This document shows, piece by piece, positions 26,522-38,473 of a stretch of DNA of 64,000 bases (within the stretch, counting starts at the first letter, position 1; each line of letters begins with the position of its first letter). A program made the position numbers and the translations under genes. A model generated the notes under the pieces. It had not been told where the DNA came from. It worked only from the letters and a program-made list of their open reading frames with translations, and did not search any database. Origin of the DNA: an uncultured Acidobacteriota bacterium (GTDB lineage Bacteria; Acidobacteriota; Blastocatellia; Pyrinomonadales; Pyrinomonadaceae); assembly GCA_937859595.1 (NCBI GenBank), contig CALMAH010000036.1, forward strand, positions 62,001 through 126,000, given 5' to 3'.

Positions 26522-27499
26522 TCACTCGGGCAACTTCAGCAGGACCTTCATCACTCCGGGGGTACCGGCGGCTTTTAGAGCTTCGATCGCGTCATTGAGG
26601 TGGAACTCCTCGCTAATTAGATCGTCAACAAAAACACTGCCGTCGGATAAAGCTTTAATAGCCGGGGCAAAGCGACCACACCGGGAGCCCACAACAGATA
26701 TCTCGTCAACAACCACACGCCAAGCCTCCCAGGTAGGCCTGCCGTGGAACGTGGACTTTAGAACTATGCTTCCCCGAGGCCGAACCAGTTCCATTGCGAG
26801 GGTAAACCCGGACTCGGCCCCGCTTGCCTCAACTACGACATCAAAACTCCCTCGCACAGAGGTACAACGGTCAAAGAAGAGCGTCTGAATACCCCTGTTT
26901 TTTGCCAATTGGAGTTTTGATGAGTGTTTACCGACAAGGGATGCATTCGACGTAACGCAAGTGAGGGCGCGAACACACAGTTGACCGAGTTTCCCGTCGC
27001 CTATAACCGCCACCTGTGTATCGGGGCCGATGTCGACTCGTTCGGTGACGCCGATAGCTGCTGCGAGCGGCTCAATGAAGACCGCTTGCTCGTCGGAGAT
27101 AATGTCAGGCACCTCAAGCAAGTTTTCCGAAGGCAAAGAGAGGTATTCCGCATGTGAGCCGTCGCGGCCCTTTATACCAAGCACCGTTCGATCCGGACAA
27201 TGTCGGGTGTCGCCTGAGCCGCACCGCGAGCATTGACCACAGCCAGCGTTTATCTCGCCGACCACACGTCTGCCGACCAGTTCCGGCTTGTTCCGGCAAT
27301 TCTCCACGCGCCCGACGAATTCGTGGCCGATGGTGCCTTCGAAACCCGCATAGCCCCCAATTATCTCCAGATCCGTGTTGCAGATACCCGATCTCAGAAC
27401 ACGGACCAATGCCTCGGCATCGTTCGCAGGCCGGGGAACGTCAATTACACTCACAGATCCAGAACGTACGGTCAGGGCTTTCATAAGCTTTGCTTGCAT
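26522..27499 (-). CDS. Zinc-dependent medium-chain alcohol dehydrogenase
   Basis: An MDR-superfamily oxidoreductase of the alcohol/threonine/sorbitol dehydrogenase type. The catalytic zinc residues are in GICNTDLEI and GHEFVG. The structural zinc site is complete (CGQCSRCGSGDTRHC). The nucleotide-binding region VAVIGDGKLGQLCVRAL is present with Asp instead of the middle Gly. The 325 residues are slightly shorter than the usual 340-350. Both ATG 27499 and ATG 27484 could be the start. It is divergent from the lipoprotein gene at 27610. Substrate unknown. Confidence 0.9.
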   Translation of the reverse strand: MQAKLMKALTVRSGSVSVIDVPRPANDAEALVRVLRSGICNTDLEIIGGYAGFEGTIGHEFVGRVENCRNKPELVGRRVVGEINAGCGQCSRCGSGDTRHCPDRTVLGIKGRDGSHAEYLSLPSENLLEVPDIISDEQAVFIEPLAAAIGVTERVDIGPDTQVAVIGDGKLGQLCVRALTCVTSNASLVGKHSSKLQLAKNRGIQTLFFDRCTSVRGSFDVVVEASGAESGFTLAMELVRPRGSIVLKSTFHGRPTWEAWRVVVDEISVVGSRCGRFAPAIKALSDGSVFVDDLISEEFHLNDAIEALKAAGTPGVMKVLLKLPE

Positions 27500-27609
27500 G
27501 GTTGATCCGGGGTGCTATTCGGTGCTTGTGCCATTCGGCAAGCCGAAATTTACATTCGCAACACCTGTACATATACTTTAAAGAGTTTGCATAGTTCAGG
27601 AAAACAGCA

Positions 27610-28164
27610 ATGAAGAGAATAGTTTCGTTATTTTTGCTGCTCGCCGTCAGTGCGGCGATCTTTGCGTGTGGTTCGGCTCGAGGTGGTGGCGGTGCTTCAC
27701 CCACGGAAGCGTATACCAATCTTTTTAACGCCGTCAAAGCCAAAGACACCGAGGCGATCAAGGCGAACATGACAAAACGTTCGCTGCAATTCGCTGAGAT
27801 GGCAGCTCAGCAATACAAGACGCCGGTCGAAAAGGTCTTTGAGAACGGCATGACCGCCACAACCTACTCTCCCACTCTGCCGGAGATCAGAGACGAGCGG
27901 ATCAACGGGAACATGGGAGCGATCGAGGTCTGGAATGCCAGGGACAGCAAGTGGGAAGATCTGCCGTTCATCTTTGAGGATGGCGCATGGCGGCTGGCGG
28001 TAGGGGATCAATTTGCAGATTCTTACCGACTCCCAGCAAAAGGGCGTGACTTTCGCGAAAGAGAAGCGGCAAACGCCCTGTCGAATACAATGATCGAGGT
28101 CTCGCCGCAGGGCAACGCGAACCTCGTACCGATGGTACCGAAACCTGCACCCGACGCTCAGTAG
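27610..28164 (+). CDS. Lipoprotein with NTF2-like/DUF4878-type domain
   Basis: The signal peptide ends in a lipobox (AAIFACGS), so the protein should be anchored in the envelope by a lipidated cysteine. The mature part begins with a Gly-rich spacer and then has the small cone-shaped fold pattern of NTF2-like proteins (PTEAYTNLFNAVKAKDTEAIKANMT, later GAWRLAVGDQF). A Pro/Ala tail ends it. The next gene starts seven bases downstream, so the two are probably co-transcribed. No enzymatic residues are evident. Confidence 0.75.
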   Translation: MKRIVSLFLLLAVSAAIFACGSARGGGGASPTEAYTNLFNAVKAKDTEAIKANMTKRSLQFAEMAAQQYKTPVEKVFENGMTATTYSPTLPEIRDERINGNMGAIEVWNARDSKWEDLPFIFEDGAWRLAVGDQFADSYRLPAKGRDFREREAANALSNTMIEVSPQGNANLVPMVPKPAPDAQ

Positions 28165-28170
28165 GACAAG

Positions 28171-28485
28171 ATGGACGTCGATCTGATCAGGGACGTTATC
28201 GAACAATATTCCACACACGGTTGGAAGCTGCGCCGTGTGCTTGCCGTGGATCCCGGTGAGCTTAACGGGATGGAATTCCCTGAAGATGTAGCGGTCAGCA
28301 ATGCGGGGTTCAACGCACTTTGGTTTTCGAGGCGTTCTCGGCCCGGCTCAGAAACATGGGAATTGCGGCGAGCCGACGGTTCTCCGTTCGCACTCCTTAC
28401 CACTGTACCCAATGGCTCCGATGTCAGCGAGACGCTGGCGATACTCGCTGAGACGGAACAGAAGATGCTTGCCAGAAGAAATTGA
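28171..28485 (+). CDS. Hypothetical protein co-transcribed with the NTF2-like lipoprotein
   Basis: A 104-residue soluble protein starting seven bases after the lipoprotein stop. It begins with a helix (DVDLIRDVIEQYSTHGWKLR) followed by several strands (VAVSNAGFNALWFSRRS, ETWELRRADGSPFALLTTV) and a C-terminal helix ending in Arg. The pattern DxIxxYxxHGWxLRRVL recurs in small conserved proteins, but I cannot name a family. No signal or membrane segment. Confidence 0.65.
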   Translation: MDVDLIRDVIEQYSTHGWKLRRVLAVDPGELNGMEFPEDVAVSNAGFNALWFSRRSRPGSETWELRRADGSPFALLTTVPNGSDVSETLAILAETEQKMLARRN

Positions 28486-28559
28486 CGCAGGCGCTTTGTA
28501 TGTCTCAACAAAATTTGCTTGACAAGATCGGATCACGATAGCACACTTAAAGTGTTGAC

Positions 28560-29168
28560 ATGATGATCAAAGATCTCGATGCCCGAGTCGTTAGTGTTTG
28601 GGAAGGCTTGCGGCCGATAACAAAAAAAATGCTGGTCGGTTACCTGGAATCGAACGGCAATCTTCACAACACCCCTCAATCACCGAAATTCGAATACGAC
28701 GCCCATGCTGACTGGGAGCTCAGTCGGCTGCTTTCGGCTCTGGACGAGCAAAAGCGCCCGAAGGATCCGGACGTGGTCGAAGAGGCCGCGAAACTCGCTG
28801 AAACCTGTGCCCTCATCTTAGAGGCACAATCAGCGTCCGCAGAAGTGTTCATTCAGCTCGCTTCGAGAGCCATTAAGCAGCACGATTATAATAAGCTCGA
28901 CCGGCTTGCAGATCATCTGACTGAGCGTTTTTCAGCCGGAGAGATAGCCGAGATAATCAGGCAGACCGATCTCCCGCAGATAAGGGCCATCGCCTATGAG
29001 ACCTTGTCGATGCTCTCCGTTCAGGCGCTCGTTCCGCTGGTCGATGACCCGCTCTATTTCGGAATTGCAATGGCTGCGTTGGAGCAAAAAGCCTTCGAAT
29101 ATGATTCGGAGGAGGCGAGAGACCTCCTCGAACAGCTAGACAGTGAGGCCGATCTAAGGATGGATTGA
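28560..29168 (+). CDS. Helical hypothetical protein
   Basis: A 202-residue, acidic, almost wholly helical protein (SAEVFIQLASRAIKQHDYNK, AEIIRQTDLPQIRAIAYETL) resembling HEAT- or TPR-like repeat proteins, without clear repeat periodicity. It starts at ATG 28560. No signal peptide, membrane segment or catalytic motif is seen. It lies 75 bases after the previous gene and ends at a bidirectional terminator shared with glyA. Unknown function. Confidence 0.65.
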   Translation: MMIKDLDARVVSVWEGLRPITKKMLVGYLESNGNLHNTPQSPKFEYDAHADWELSRLLSALDEQKRPKDPDVVEEAAKLAETCALILEAQSASAEVFIQLASRAIKQHDYNKLDRLADHLTERFSAGEIAEIIRQTDLPQIRAIAYETLSMLSVQALVPLVDDPLYFGIAMAALEQKAFEYDSEEARDLLEQLDSEADLRMD

Positions 29169-29186
29169 TCCTGCTTTTATCGTGTA

Positions 29187-29224
29187 AAAAGCCGCGTCCG
29201 CGAAAAACTGGGTACGCGGCTTTT
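29187..29224. terminator. Bidirectional terminator between convergent genes
   Basis: A perfect eleven-base inverted repeat, AAAAGCCGCGT (29187-29197) and ACGCGGCTTTT (29214-29224), gives A-rich and T-rich flanks suited to termination on both strands. Confidence 0.85.
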
Positions 29225-29241
29225 CTCGATCAAATCAGGGT

Positions 29242-30540
29242 CTAAGGGTTCGAGACAGCTTCGGTTTGTTTTGGTTTAAGGCGGTCCGGGTACATAGGGA
29301 ATTGAGCAGTCAGTTCTCCGACCTCAAGTTTCACTCGGCTCTTGACCTCTTCCGAATTCGGTTCCCTTATCACATCGGCGATCATCGCCCCGATCGATCT
29401 CATTTCTTCCTCTTTCATGCCTCGGGTCGTGAGTGCCGGGGTCCCGATCCTGATTCCGGAGGCAACAAATGGTTTCTGTGTATCGAAAGGGATCGTATTC
29501 TTGTTCACCGTGATGTGCACGCTTTCGAGAACCTGCTCGGCCTCTTTGCCGGTAATGCCTTTTCCGTCCAAATAAACATCCACCAAAAGCAAATGATTGT
29601 CCGTCCCGCCCGAAACAAGCCTTAGGCCGTTGACGGCAAGCGTCTCACCAAGAACACGTGCGTTCTTTACGATCTGCTTCTGATATTCCTTAAAGTCTTC
29701 TCGCAAAGCCTCACCAAATGCGACGGCTTTGGCAGCAATTATGTGTATCAGCGGGCCGCCCTGAACTCCCGGGAATACCGCCCGGTCAACGTCCTTAGCA
29801 AACTCTTCTTTGCACAGTATCAATCCGCCGCGTGGGCCGCGAAGTGTCTTATGCGTTGTGGTTGTAACGTATTCGCAGTGAGGGATGGGCGACGGATGCA
29901 GACCGGCCGCAACAAGCCCCGCAATATGAGCGATATCAGCCATCACCCTTGCTCCTACCGAACGGGCTATCTCGCCGATGCGTTCGAAATCGATCGTTCT
30001 CGGGTAGGCCGATGCCCCGCAAATTAGGAGCGCCGGTCGGCTTTCTTCGGCGATCCTTTGAAGCTCATCGTAGTCGATCTGTTCGGTGTCCCGATTGACG
30101 CCGTAGTCGGCGACCTTGAAATTGATGCCGGAAAAATTGAGCGGGTGGCCGTGAGTCAAATGGCCGCCATGCGAAAGATTCATTCCTAAAATGGTATCGC
30201 CATGGTTGATCGAGGCAAGGAAAACGGCCATGTTCGCCTGTGCTCCGCTGTGCGGCTGAACGTTGGCGTGTTCGGCGCCAAAGATCTCCTTCGCACGGTC
30301 GATCGCCGCCTGTTCAACTACATCAGAAAATTCGCAGCCGCCGTAATACCGCCTGCCCGGATACCCCTCGGCATACTTGTTCGTAAAGACCGTACCCATC
30401 GTCTGCAGCACCGACTCGGAAACAAAGTTCTCAGACGCAATAAGCTCGAGCCCGTCCGCCTGCCGCCGGACCTCGCTGTCAATGGCATTGCTGATCAACG
30501 GATCAGCCTCAGAAATACTTGCAGTGAAAAAGCTACTCAT
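29242..30540 (-). CDS. glyA: Serine hydroxymethyltransferase
   Basis: A PLP enzyme converting serine and tetrahydrofolate to glycine and methylene-tetrahydrofolate in the cytoplasm. Family landmarks are all present: [25 protein letters not shown] and [12 protein letters not shown]. The PLP lysine is in [18 protein letters not shown] 30540 ([15 protein letters not shown]) gives the standard length of about 432 residues; the frame is open for a further 46 codons upstream, but that stretch does not resemble the family and is probably leader. Convergent with the helical protein gene and divergent from the lipoprotein gene at 30666. Confidence 0.97.
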   Translation of the reverse strand: MSSFFTASISEADPLISNAIDSEVRRQADGLELIASENFVSESVLQTMGTVFTNKYAEGYPGRRYYGGCEFSDVVEQAAIDRAKEIFGAEHANVQPHSGAQANMAVFLASINHGDTILGMNLSHGGHLTHGHPLNFSGINFKVADYGVNRDTEQIDYDELQRIAEESRPALLICGASAYPRTIDFERIGEIARSVGARVMADIAHIAGLVAAGLHPSPIPHCEYVTTTTHKTLRGPRGGLILCKEEFAKDVDRAVFPGVQGGPLIHIIAAKAVAFGEALREDFKEYQKQIVKNARVLGETLAVNGLRLVSGGTDNHLLLVDVYLDGKGITGKEAEQVLESVHITVNKNTIPFDTQKPFVASGIRIGTPALTTRGMKEEEMRSIGAMIADVIREPNSEEVKSRVKLEVGELTAQFPMYPDRLKPKQTEAVSNP

Positions 30541-30665
30541 AAGTTTTGTCGATAACGGCCTTCGAGGCGAGGAAATTATCTGCGCGTTTTTCATTATATT
30601 GCCTGACGGTGATACTGTGAACCGCAAGCGATGTTTTTCAATAATTGAGTTTAGCAGGAGATCAA

Positions 30666-31262
30666 ATGCGAATTCCAACTATCTGTCTTTTGCTGGTTTT
30701 GACTATTGCGACATTGTTCCTTTTGGGATGCAATTCGACGTCCAATACCGCGGCAACATCGACAAAGGAACAGGCTCGACACGAAGCTACTGTAATCCGG
30801 GTAGAAAGTGAGATACCCACTGTTGAAATGACTGAGTACGTTCTGATCGCCGCTACCGGAGACGAGCGAAAAACCGATGCGGCAGCAATAATGGCGGTCA
30901 AAGTAAGGTGGCCTCTGGCAATGCAGTCAAAGGACGTGAAGGAATTTGAAGCGATCTTGGCAGACGGTTTTACGTTCGTAGGCGGCGGGAAGGTAATTAA
31001 CCGCGACGAATATATCAAGGATAGGACGTCGCCTGATGATTGGCGCATCACCCATGTTAAGTATGATGGCCTAACGCTTCAATACTTTGGCGAGATAGCT
31101 GTTTTGAGTTATCGGAACCGTGTAACGAACACCAATAGCGTTACCGGGGAGATCGAGATCGAGGCCATAAATTGGCTCGACGTCTTTAAAAAAGAAAATG
31201 GCACATGGAAGATCGCCTCAGCCCACGTAGTCGATTTCCGGATCGAGCCGAATTCAAACTAG
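30666..31262 (+). CDS. Lipoprotein with SnoaL/DUF4440-like domain
   Basis: ATG 30666 follows AGGAGA. The signal peptide ends in a lipobox ([10 protein letters not shown]), so lipid anchoring is expected. The mature domain has the NTF2-like pattern of DUF4440 proteins: [37 protein letters not shown], a strand pair, and a final [11 protein letters not shown]. Such domains bind small ligands or act as accessory domains; no catalytic residues can be pointed to. An upstream TTG at 30645 would place polar residues before the signal and is less likely. Confidence 0.75.
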   Translation: MRIPTICLLLVLTIATLFLLGCNSTSNTAATSTKEQARHEATVIRVESEIPTVEMTEYVLIAATGDERKTDAAAIMAVKVRWPLAMQSKDVKEFEAILADGFTFVGGGKVINRDEYIKDRTSPDDWRITHVKYDGLTLQYFGEIAVLSYRNRVTNTNSVTGEIEIEAINWLDVFKKENGTWKIASAHVVDFRIEPNSN

Positions 31263-31289
31263 GACTCTCTAAGTTCGCTTTGAAACTAT

Positions 31290-31502
31290 CTATTCCGCAA
31301 TTTCCGGGAGATCAAATCCGTATAGCTCGCGAAATACAAAACGACGTCGATCATTTTCGGAAAGGTATTTCGGCGCGAGCTTTTCCGCAAGCGCTTTTGC
31401 CAAGCTGAAAAGGTCTCCCACGCGGCGAAGTCATTCCTCAATAGAAAGAGACATCCACATGCTCTGTTGGATCGCCCTTATTTCCCTGTGTGTGTCCTCC
31501 AT
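31290..31502 (-). pseudogene. Small conserved-looking gene interrupted by a TGA stop
   Basis: On the minus strand, ATG 31502 opens a frame reading MEDTHREIRAIQQSMWMSLS then IEE, then TGA at 31433-31431. It continues in the same frame as LRRVGDLFSLAKALAEKLAP onward to FVFRELYGFDLPEIAE and TAG at 31290. Both halves are convincingly protein-like (MWMSLSIEE-x-LRR and the closing YGFDLPE are words I have seen in small hypothetical proteins), so a single nonsense change (CGA to TGA would do it) has probably killed a 70-residue gene. The frame also extends upstream to an ATG near 31565. An assembly error is the alternative. This fills most of the 31263-31765 gap; I see nothing else there. Confidence 0.55.
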
Positions 31503-31765
31503 TGACTGAAAGCCTCCCACGTCTCGTCCAACCTTGCCGTCACGTCCTTGAGCGTAGTGACCATTTTTTTCGATCATTTGAATTTATTGCCGGTTCGCAA
31601 AAACAGGAATCTCCATGGTCGCGGCTATTGAGATCTTTCGCCTTCGGTCCGGCTCTATACTTTTCGGTCGCTAAACCAAATGAATCTAATTATAGACAAC
31701 CAATCGAAACCACAGACAGAAAGAGAATTTTCGATACTTATTTAGACCAACACAAAGATAAAATT

Positions 31766-31951
31766 ATGTCACTCGACCGTTCAGATAAATTCGTTCTTGC
31801 AGCAGCGTTCATTTCGTTCCTGTTCTCCGTTAGCCTTTGGTTCGGGATCTTAGGCGATGGAAACCGAGATACCGCGATCTTCGTGGGGCTTTGGGTTCCA
31901 TCCATTCTTGCATTAGGCCTTTACGGAACCACTACTCGGAGGGTCAGATGA
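31766..31951 (+). CDS. Small two-helix membrane protein
   Basis: Sixty-one residues with two hydrophobic helices (FVLAAAFISFLFSVSLWFGI and AIFVGLWVPSILALGLYGT) and a basic tail. ATG 31766 is chosen because the 92 codons open upstream are not protein-like. Its stop overlaps the ATG of the next gene (ATGA), so the two are translationally coupled. The motif FVGLWVPSILALG looks conserved, but the function is unknown. Confidence 0.6.
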   Translation: MSLDRSDKFVLAAAFISFLFSVSLWFGILGDGNRDTAIFVGLWVPSILALGLYGTTTRRVR

Positions 31952-32088
31952 ATGACCTAATCGTATTTGGAGTCGGCCTTGTTGTGAGCACACTCGTTCT
32001 TTTTGGAATTTTCTCGCGTGTTCCGATGGGAATGCACGAAGCCAAGGAATCAGCAAAATCGGAATTGAAGGGCCAGACTGAGAGGTGA
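31948..32088 (+). CDS. Very small membrane protein coupled to the preceding gene
   Basis: Forty-six residues starting at ATG 31948 inside the preceding stop codon (ATGA overlap). One transmembrane helix (LIVFGVGLVVSTLVLFGIFS) is followed by a charged tail (HEAKESAKSELKGQTER). Probably forms a small membrane complex with its partner. No family recognised. Confidence 0.55.
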   Translation: MNDLIVFGVGLVVSTLVLFGIFSRVPMGMHEAKESAKSELKGQTER

Positions 32089-32101
32089 GCACTACTCGTT
32101 T

Positions 32102-35139
<3,038 letters not shown>

Positions 35140-35147
<8 letters not shown>

Positions 35148-35913
35148 TGTCCTTTTGGTAAAGGAGATATTGCGGCGAATCTACGTCGCGTTTGAATCCG
35201 GCTCCAACAAGGCCGCCAGCGAAGGCCTCGGTAAATTCGGCCCTAAGACGCTTCTGTTCCTTGAGCGCCGCTTCCGGATCGGTTGCGACAAGCGATGCCC
35301 AGTCCGGAGGAACCGCTATCGTTCCTGCCGGCGCCCGATCGTCCTTAAAGCTTTCACCGGCGGACAGGGCCGCTACCTTTTCGCTTTCCAAATGCCATTC
35401 CGCGAAGAGCCGGTCGCTGGCGAGCCCGAATGGTTTGGTCCCCTGAAACGCCGTCGCATAATCAATGCCGTAGAAATTTTCGCGATATTCCGTGACGATG
35501 GCTCCGAGCTTTTCGATATTGAAATAGGCATTTCGAGCCTTCCAAGGCTCAAAAGTCCATTTCACATATTTTACACCGAGTTCAAGCGAGCGTGATCGCT
35601 GACCCCATTTCAGTGCTCGGCCCACCCCCACGCTTTGGAAATCTTGTCTGACCGCGGTCATGTGGGAATAAAAGGCCTTTTCGCCGCGAAGAAATGCCGG
35701 GACACTGAGCACAAAACCTACTATCTCATTGCCGCTGAATGCACCTAAGACAAAACCGCCTGCGTTTTTTGTAACGATCAGGTGTCGGACCGGCGATATC
35801 TCGATCTCGGGCAACGCAAATACCCGGCGTTGCAGATCGACACATGCGGAAAACTCGTCCACCGACGCACACTCTCTGATCGATAGCTCCGGACCTTCCA
35901 TCAAACCATTCAC
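35140..35913 (-). CDS. GNAT-superfamily acyltransferase (COG3375-like)
   Basis: A predicted CoA-dependent acyltransferase. The motif region VGVGRALKWGQRSRSLELG matches the acetyl-CoA pyrophosphate loop, and FVLGAFSGNEIVGFVLSVP and KWTFEPWKARNAYFNIEKLGA are typical of the COG3375 branch. The length of 257 fits that branch. The 3' end overlaps the Rieske oxygenase start by eight bases, suggesting a shared small-molecule modification pathway, though the substrate is unknown. ATG 35913 or ATG 35901 could be the start. Confidence 0.82.
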
Positions 35914-36104
35914 AAACCGTCCTGTTTCATTATCTCAATGAACTTTCTCAATTTGTCCGAAGGCTGTCAAACGCCGCCTTTCGCCTATGCTTTCACAAAG
36001 GGGGTATTGAGTTTAACGAGAGAGAACACATTCTATATCGGCCGCCATGGTGTCCGGAAGGGGCTTTGCACAGGAAGAATTTTTCATCTCGCGGCGAACT
36101 TTTT

Positions 36105-36113
36105 TGATATAAT
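36105..36113 (+). promoter_or_regulatory. Extended -10 promoter element
   Basis: TGATATAAT followed by TCG, an extended -10 about 48 bases before ATG 36161. The downstream TCG matches two other promoters in this window. Confidence 0.5.
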
Positions 36114-36160
36114 TCGTTTGTGGCCTGTTCCGGCCGTTCTCCGAAGCGTCTCTTTACATA

Positions 36161-37732
36161 ATGTCCGCACAAAACAGTCTTGATCTAAAGGGCAAACTTA
36201 GCGAACATCCGCTTGCCGAATTGATTGTCGAGATCGCGCAGTCTCAGCTCAGCGGGAGCCTCCGGCTCGCGCGCGACGCTAAGAAAGTGATCGTATATTT
36301 TCGCGAAGGGGCAGTGATCTTTGCGGTCTCGAATGCGAGGGAGCATCGTTTGTTCCACCACCTGATCGAAAAATCCAGGCTCCCGAAGGAGTCTGTTATG
36401 AGATTTCCGAACGCGGCAAACGACATTGAGTTGGCACAAGGCATTGTAAATGAGGGGCTTCTTGAGCAAAAGGAAATTGACGAAGCGATCGTCGCAATAA
36501 TGGCCGACATGATCGTCGATTGCCTGATGTGGCCCGACGGAGACTGGCATTTCTCCCCGCTCGCTCGTTTGCGGGACGATGTGAGCTATTCGTACAACGT
36601 ACACCAAACACTGATCGATTACGCCCGCTGCCTTCCGCTAACGACAGTAGAGAGTCGGTTCAAAAGCGTCAATGAATCATTCAAGGCTGCCCGCGTCCTG
36701 ACCTTTGATGACCAGCTCTTGCCGCACGAGGCCTTTGTTCACAGCAGTTTTAACGGTAGCGATCAGCGTATCGAGGACCTCAGGCTTCGGGGCGGTATGC
36801 CCGAGCAAGGGCTGCTCCAAGGCCTCTACGTTTTGTGGCTTGGCGGCTTGCTTTTCCGTAAGGATTGGAACTCCGCTTTTACTCCGGCAAAGATTCAGGC
36901 AATACGAGAGGCGAAGATCGCCCGAGTACGGGAAGCACCGAAGGTAGCGGTCGCCGACGCAGCACAAGCGGATGAACCCGAAACTGGTTTGACCGAAGGA
37001 GCCCCCGAACAAGAGAAGGTCCAAAGGAAAGAGATCAAGCTAACCCGTGAAGAATACTTGAAACGCACGGAAGAGTCAGAGACGTTCTACGACCTGCTCG
37101 GCGTTGATGAAAAGGCCGGTATCGATGAGATAAAGCACGCCTATTTCGGCATGGCGAAGCTGTTCCATCCCGACCGTTACCACAAGGAGGAGCCAACGAC
37201 ACTGCGACGCATACAGGTGGCGTTCACAAATCTTGCACACGCATACGAGACCCTGAAGAACGCGGAATCCAGAAAAGCCTATGATTTCAAGGTCCGCAAG
37301 GAACTTGAGGCACGCGAACAGCGCAGGGCCCAGGGCCTAGGTGAAAATGAAGTTGCGGAAGACGTAAAGGCAACAAGTAGCCGGGAAAACTTTGAGGAGG
37401 GAATGAAGGCACTTGCGGACGACGATTACGACGCCGCAAGCACGTTCCTTGCTCGTGCCGTCCACTACAGCCCCGAAAATGCGTTGTATCGGGCCTACTA
37501 CGGCCATGCGCTTTCCGGCGATGACCGAATGCGGCACAAGGCCGAAAGCGAATTGCAGGCTGCAGTCAAACTTGAACCCGCAGACTGGAAGATCAGGTCT
37601 ATGCTGGTGGAATTCTTTGTTGATATGGGGCTGACGAAGCGTGCGGTCGGCGAACTAAAGCGATATCTTGAGGTGGCACCCGGTAACACTGAGGCCGCCG
37701 GAATGTTGGCTCGGCTCCAACGGGAAGCATAA
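36161..37732 (+). CDS. DUF4388 - DnaJ - TPR protein
   Basis: A three-part cytoplasmic protein. Residues about 5-110 form a DUF4388 (PatA-like) domain (LSEHPLAELIVEIAQSQLSG, then YFREGAVIFAVSN). A helical middle follows. Residues about 305-370 are a J domain (FYDLLGVDEKAGIDEIKHAY) with intact HPD in LFHPDRYH, so Hsp70 ATPase stimulation is possible. The last 130 residues are TPRs (NFEEGMKALADDDYDAASTF). DUF4388 occurs in gliding and polarity regulators of delta-proteobacteria and Acidobacteria. HD-GYP follows, suggesting signalling, but the exact role is unknown. Confidence 0.88.
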   Translation: MSAQNSLDLKGKLSEHPLAELIVEIAQSQLSGSLRLARDAKKVIVYFREGAVIFAVSNAREHRLFHHLIEKSRLPKESVMRFPNAANDIELAQGIVNEGLLEQKEIDEAIVAIMADMIVDCLMWPDGDWHFSPLARLRDDVSYSYNVHQTLIDYARCLPLTTVESRFKSVNESFKAARVLTFDDQLLPHEAFVHSSFNGSDQRIEDLRLRGGMPEQGLLQGLYVLWLGGLLFRKDWNSAFTPAKIQAIREAKIARVREAPKVAVADAAQADEPETGLTEGAPEQEKVQRKEIKLTREEYLKRTEESETFYDLLGVDEKAGIDEIKHAYFGMAKLFHPDRYHKEEPTTLRRIQVAFTNLAHAYETLKNAESRKAYDFKVRKELEAREQRRAQGLGENEVAEDVKATSSRENFEEGMKALADDDYDAASTFLARAVHYSPENALYRAYYGHALSGDDRMRHKAESELQAAVKLEPADWKIRSMLVEFFVDMGLTKRAVGELKRYLEVAPGNTEAAGMLARLQREA

Positions 37733-37754
37733 TTTCTACAATCACCCGGAGTGC

Positions 37755-37789
37755 TGTTATAATTCGCTTGGTTTCATTCTAAAGCGAAT
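37755..37789 (+). promoter_or_regulatory. Extended -10 promoter and start-codon-proximal hairpin
   Basis: TGTTATAAT (37755-37763) is an extended -10. Overlapping its end, ATTCGCTT (37762-37769) is repeated inverted as AAGCGAAT (37782-37789), directly before ATG 37790. In a transcript starting about 37770 only the right arm would be present, so the repeat may be a protein-binding site rather than an RNA hairpin. Confidence 0.45.
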
Positions 37790-38398
37790 ATGCAGGGCTC
37801 CACGAAGACTCAATCTCAATTCGACGACAAGTTGCTGGACCTATCGTCTCGGATCGACGAATTTGAGGGCTATCGCCATGCTCACGGCCTAAGGATCGCC
37901 GAGGTCGCCGATGCTCTTGCAGTTCGTTTTAATATGGCTGCTAACGACCGCTTTTTTATGCAGCAGGCAGCCCTGCTCCACGACATCGGTGAGATGAAAA
38001 TGGCTCGCGACTATATCCGTACCAATCGTCCTCTCAGCGAAACAGAAAGGCTCGATATGCAGCGTCACCCGGTTGTTGGCGAACAGGAAGCCGCTAAGCT
38101 CGGGTATTCCCGCGGCGTACAACTTCTGATCAGGTGGCATCATGAGTGGTGGAACGGAATGGGATATCCTGACGGGTTATCCGGCGAAGAGATCCCTCTT
38201 GCGGCAAGGATACTGAGAGTCGCCGATACGTACGCGGCCATGATGGAGGCCCGCCCGGGAAGAGAACGATTGACAACAGACGCGGCAAAGACCGAGATCA
38301 AGAACCTCGCTGGGATAGAGTTTGACCCTTCGATCGTAAAACTTCTTTTGCAGCATGACCTGAATTTTGAGGACGGGAATTGGCACGGCTCGATCTGA
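37790..38398 (+). CDS. HD-GYP-type phosphodiesterase domain protein
   Basis: A stand-alone HD-GYP domain, the family that hydrolyses cyclic di-GMP. The metal-binding HD pair is in ALLHDIGEMKM (His64, Asp65). The signature HHEWWNGMGYPDGLSGEEIP is essentially perfect, followed by RILRVADTYAAM. No sensor domain is attached. Together with the diguanylate cyclase at 18 kb it indicates c-di-GMP signalling in this genome. It starts 57 bases after the DnaJ-TPR gene with its own promoter-like element. Confidence 0.9.
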   Translation: MQGSTKTQSQFDDKLLDLSSRIDEFEGYRHAHGLRIAEVADALAVRFNMAANDRFFMQQAALLHDIGEMKMARDYIRTNRPLSETERLDMQRHPVVGEQEAAKLGYSRGVQLLIRWHHEWWNGMGYPDGLSGEEIPLAARILRVADTYAAMMEARPGRERLTTDAAKTEIKNLAGIEFDPSIVKLLLQHDLNFEDGNWHGSI

Positions 38399-38473
38399 CC
38401 GATGGATCGAAAATCAATTTGCCGGTAAAGCACTTTCGGCCATTGATCGTTTACGCGGTCACCTTACTTGAAC

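Noticed and set aside
37762-37789. RNA thermometer or attenuator before the HD-GYP start
   Set aside because: The left arm overlaps the -10 element and would not be transcribed, so an RNA hairpin is unlikely; listed as a possible protein-binding site instead.
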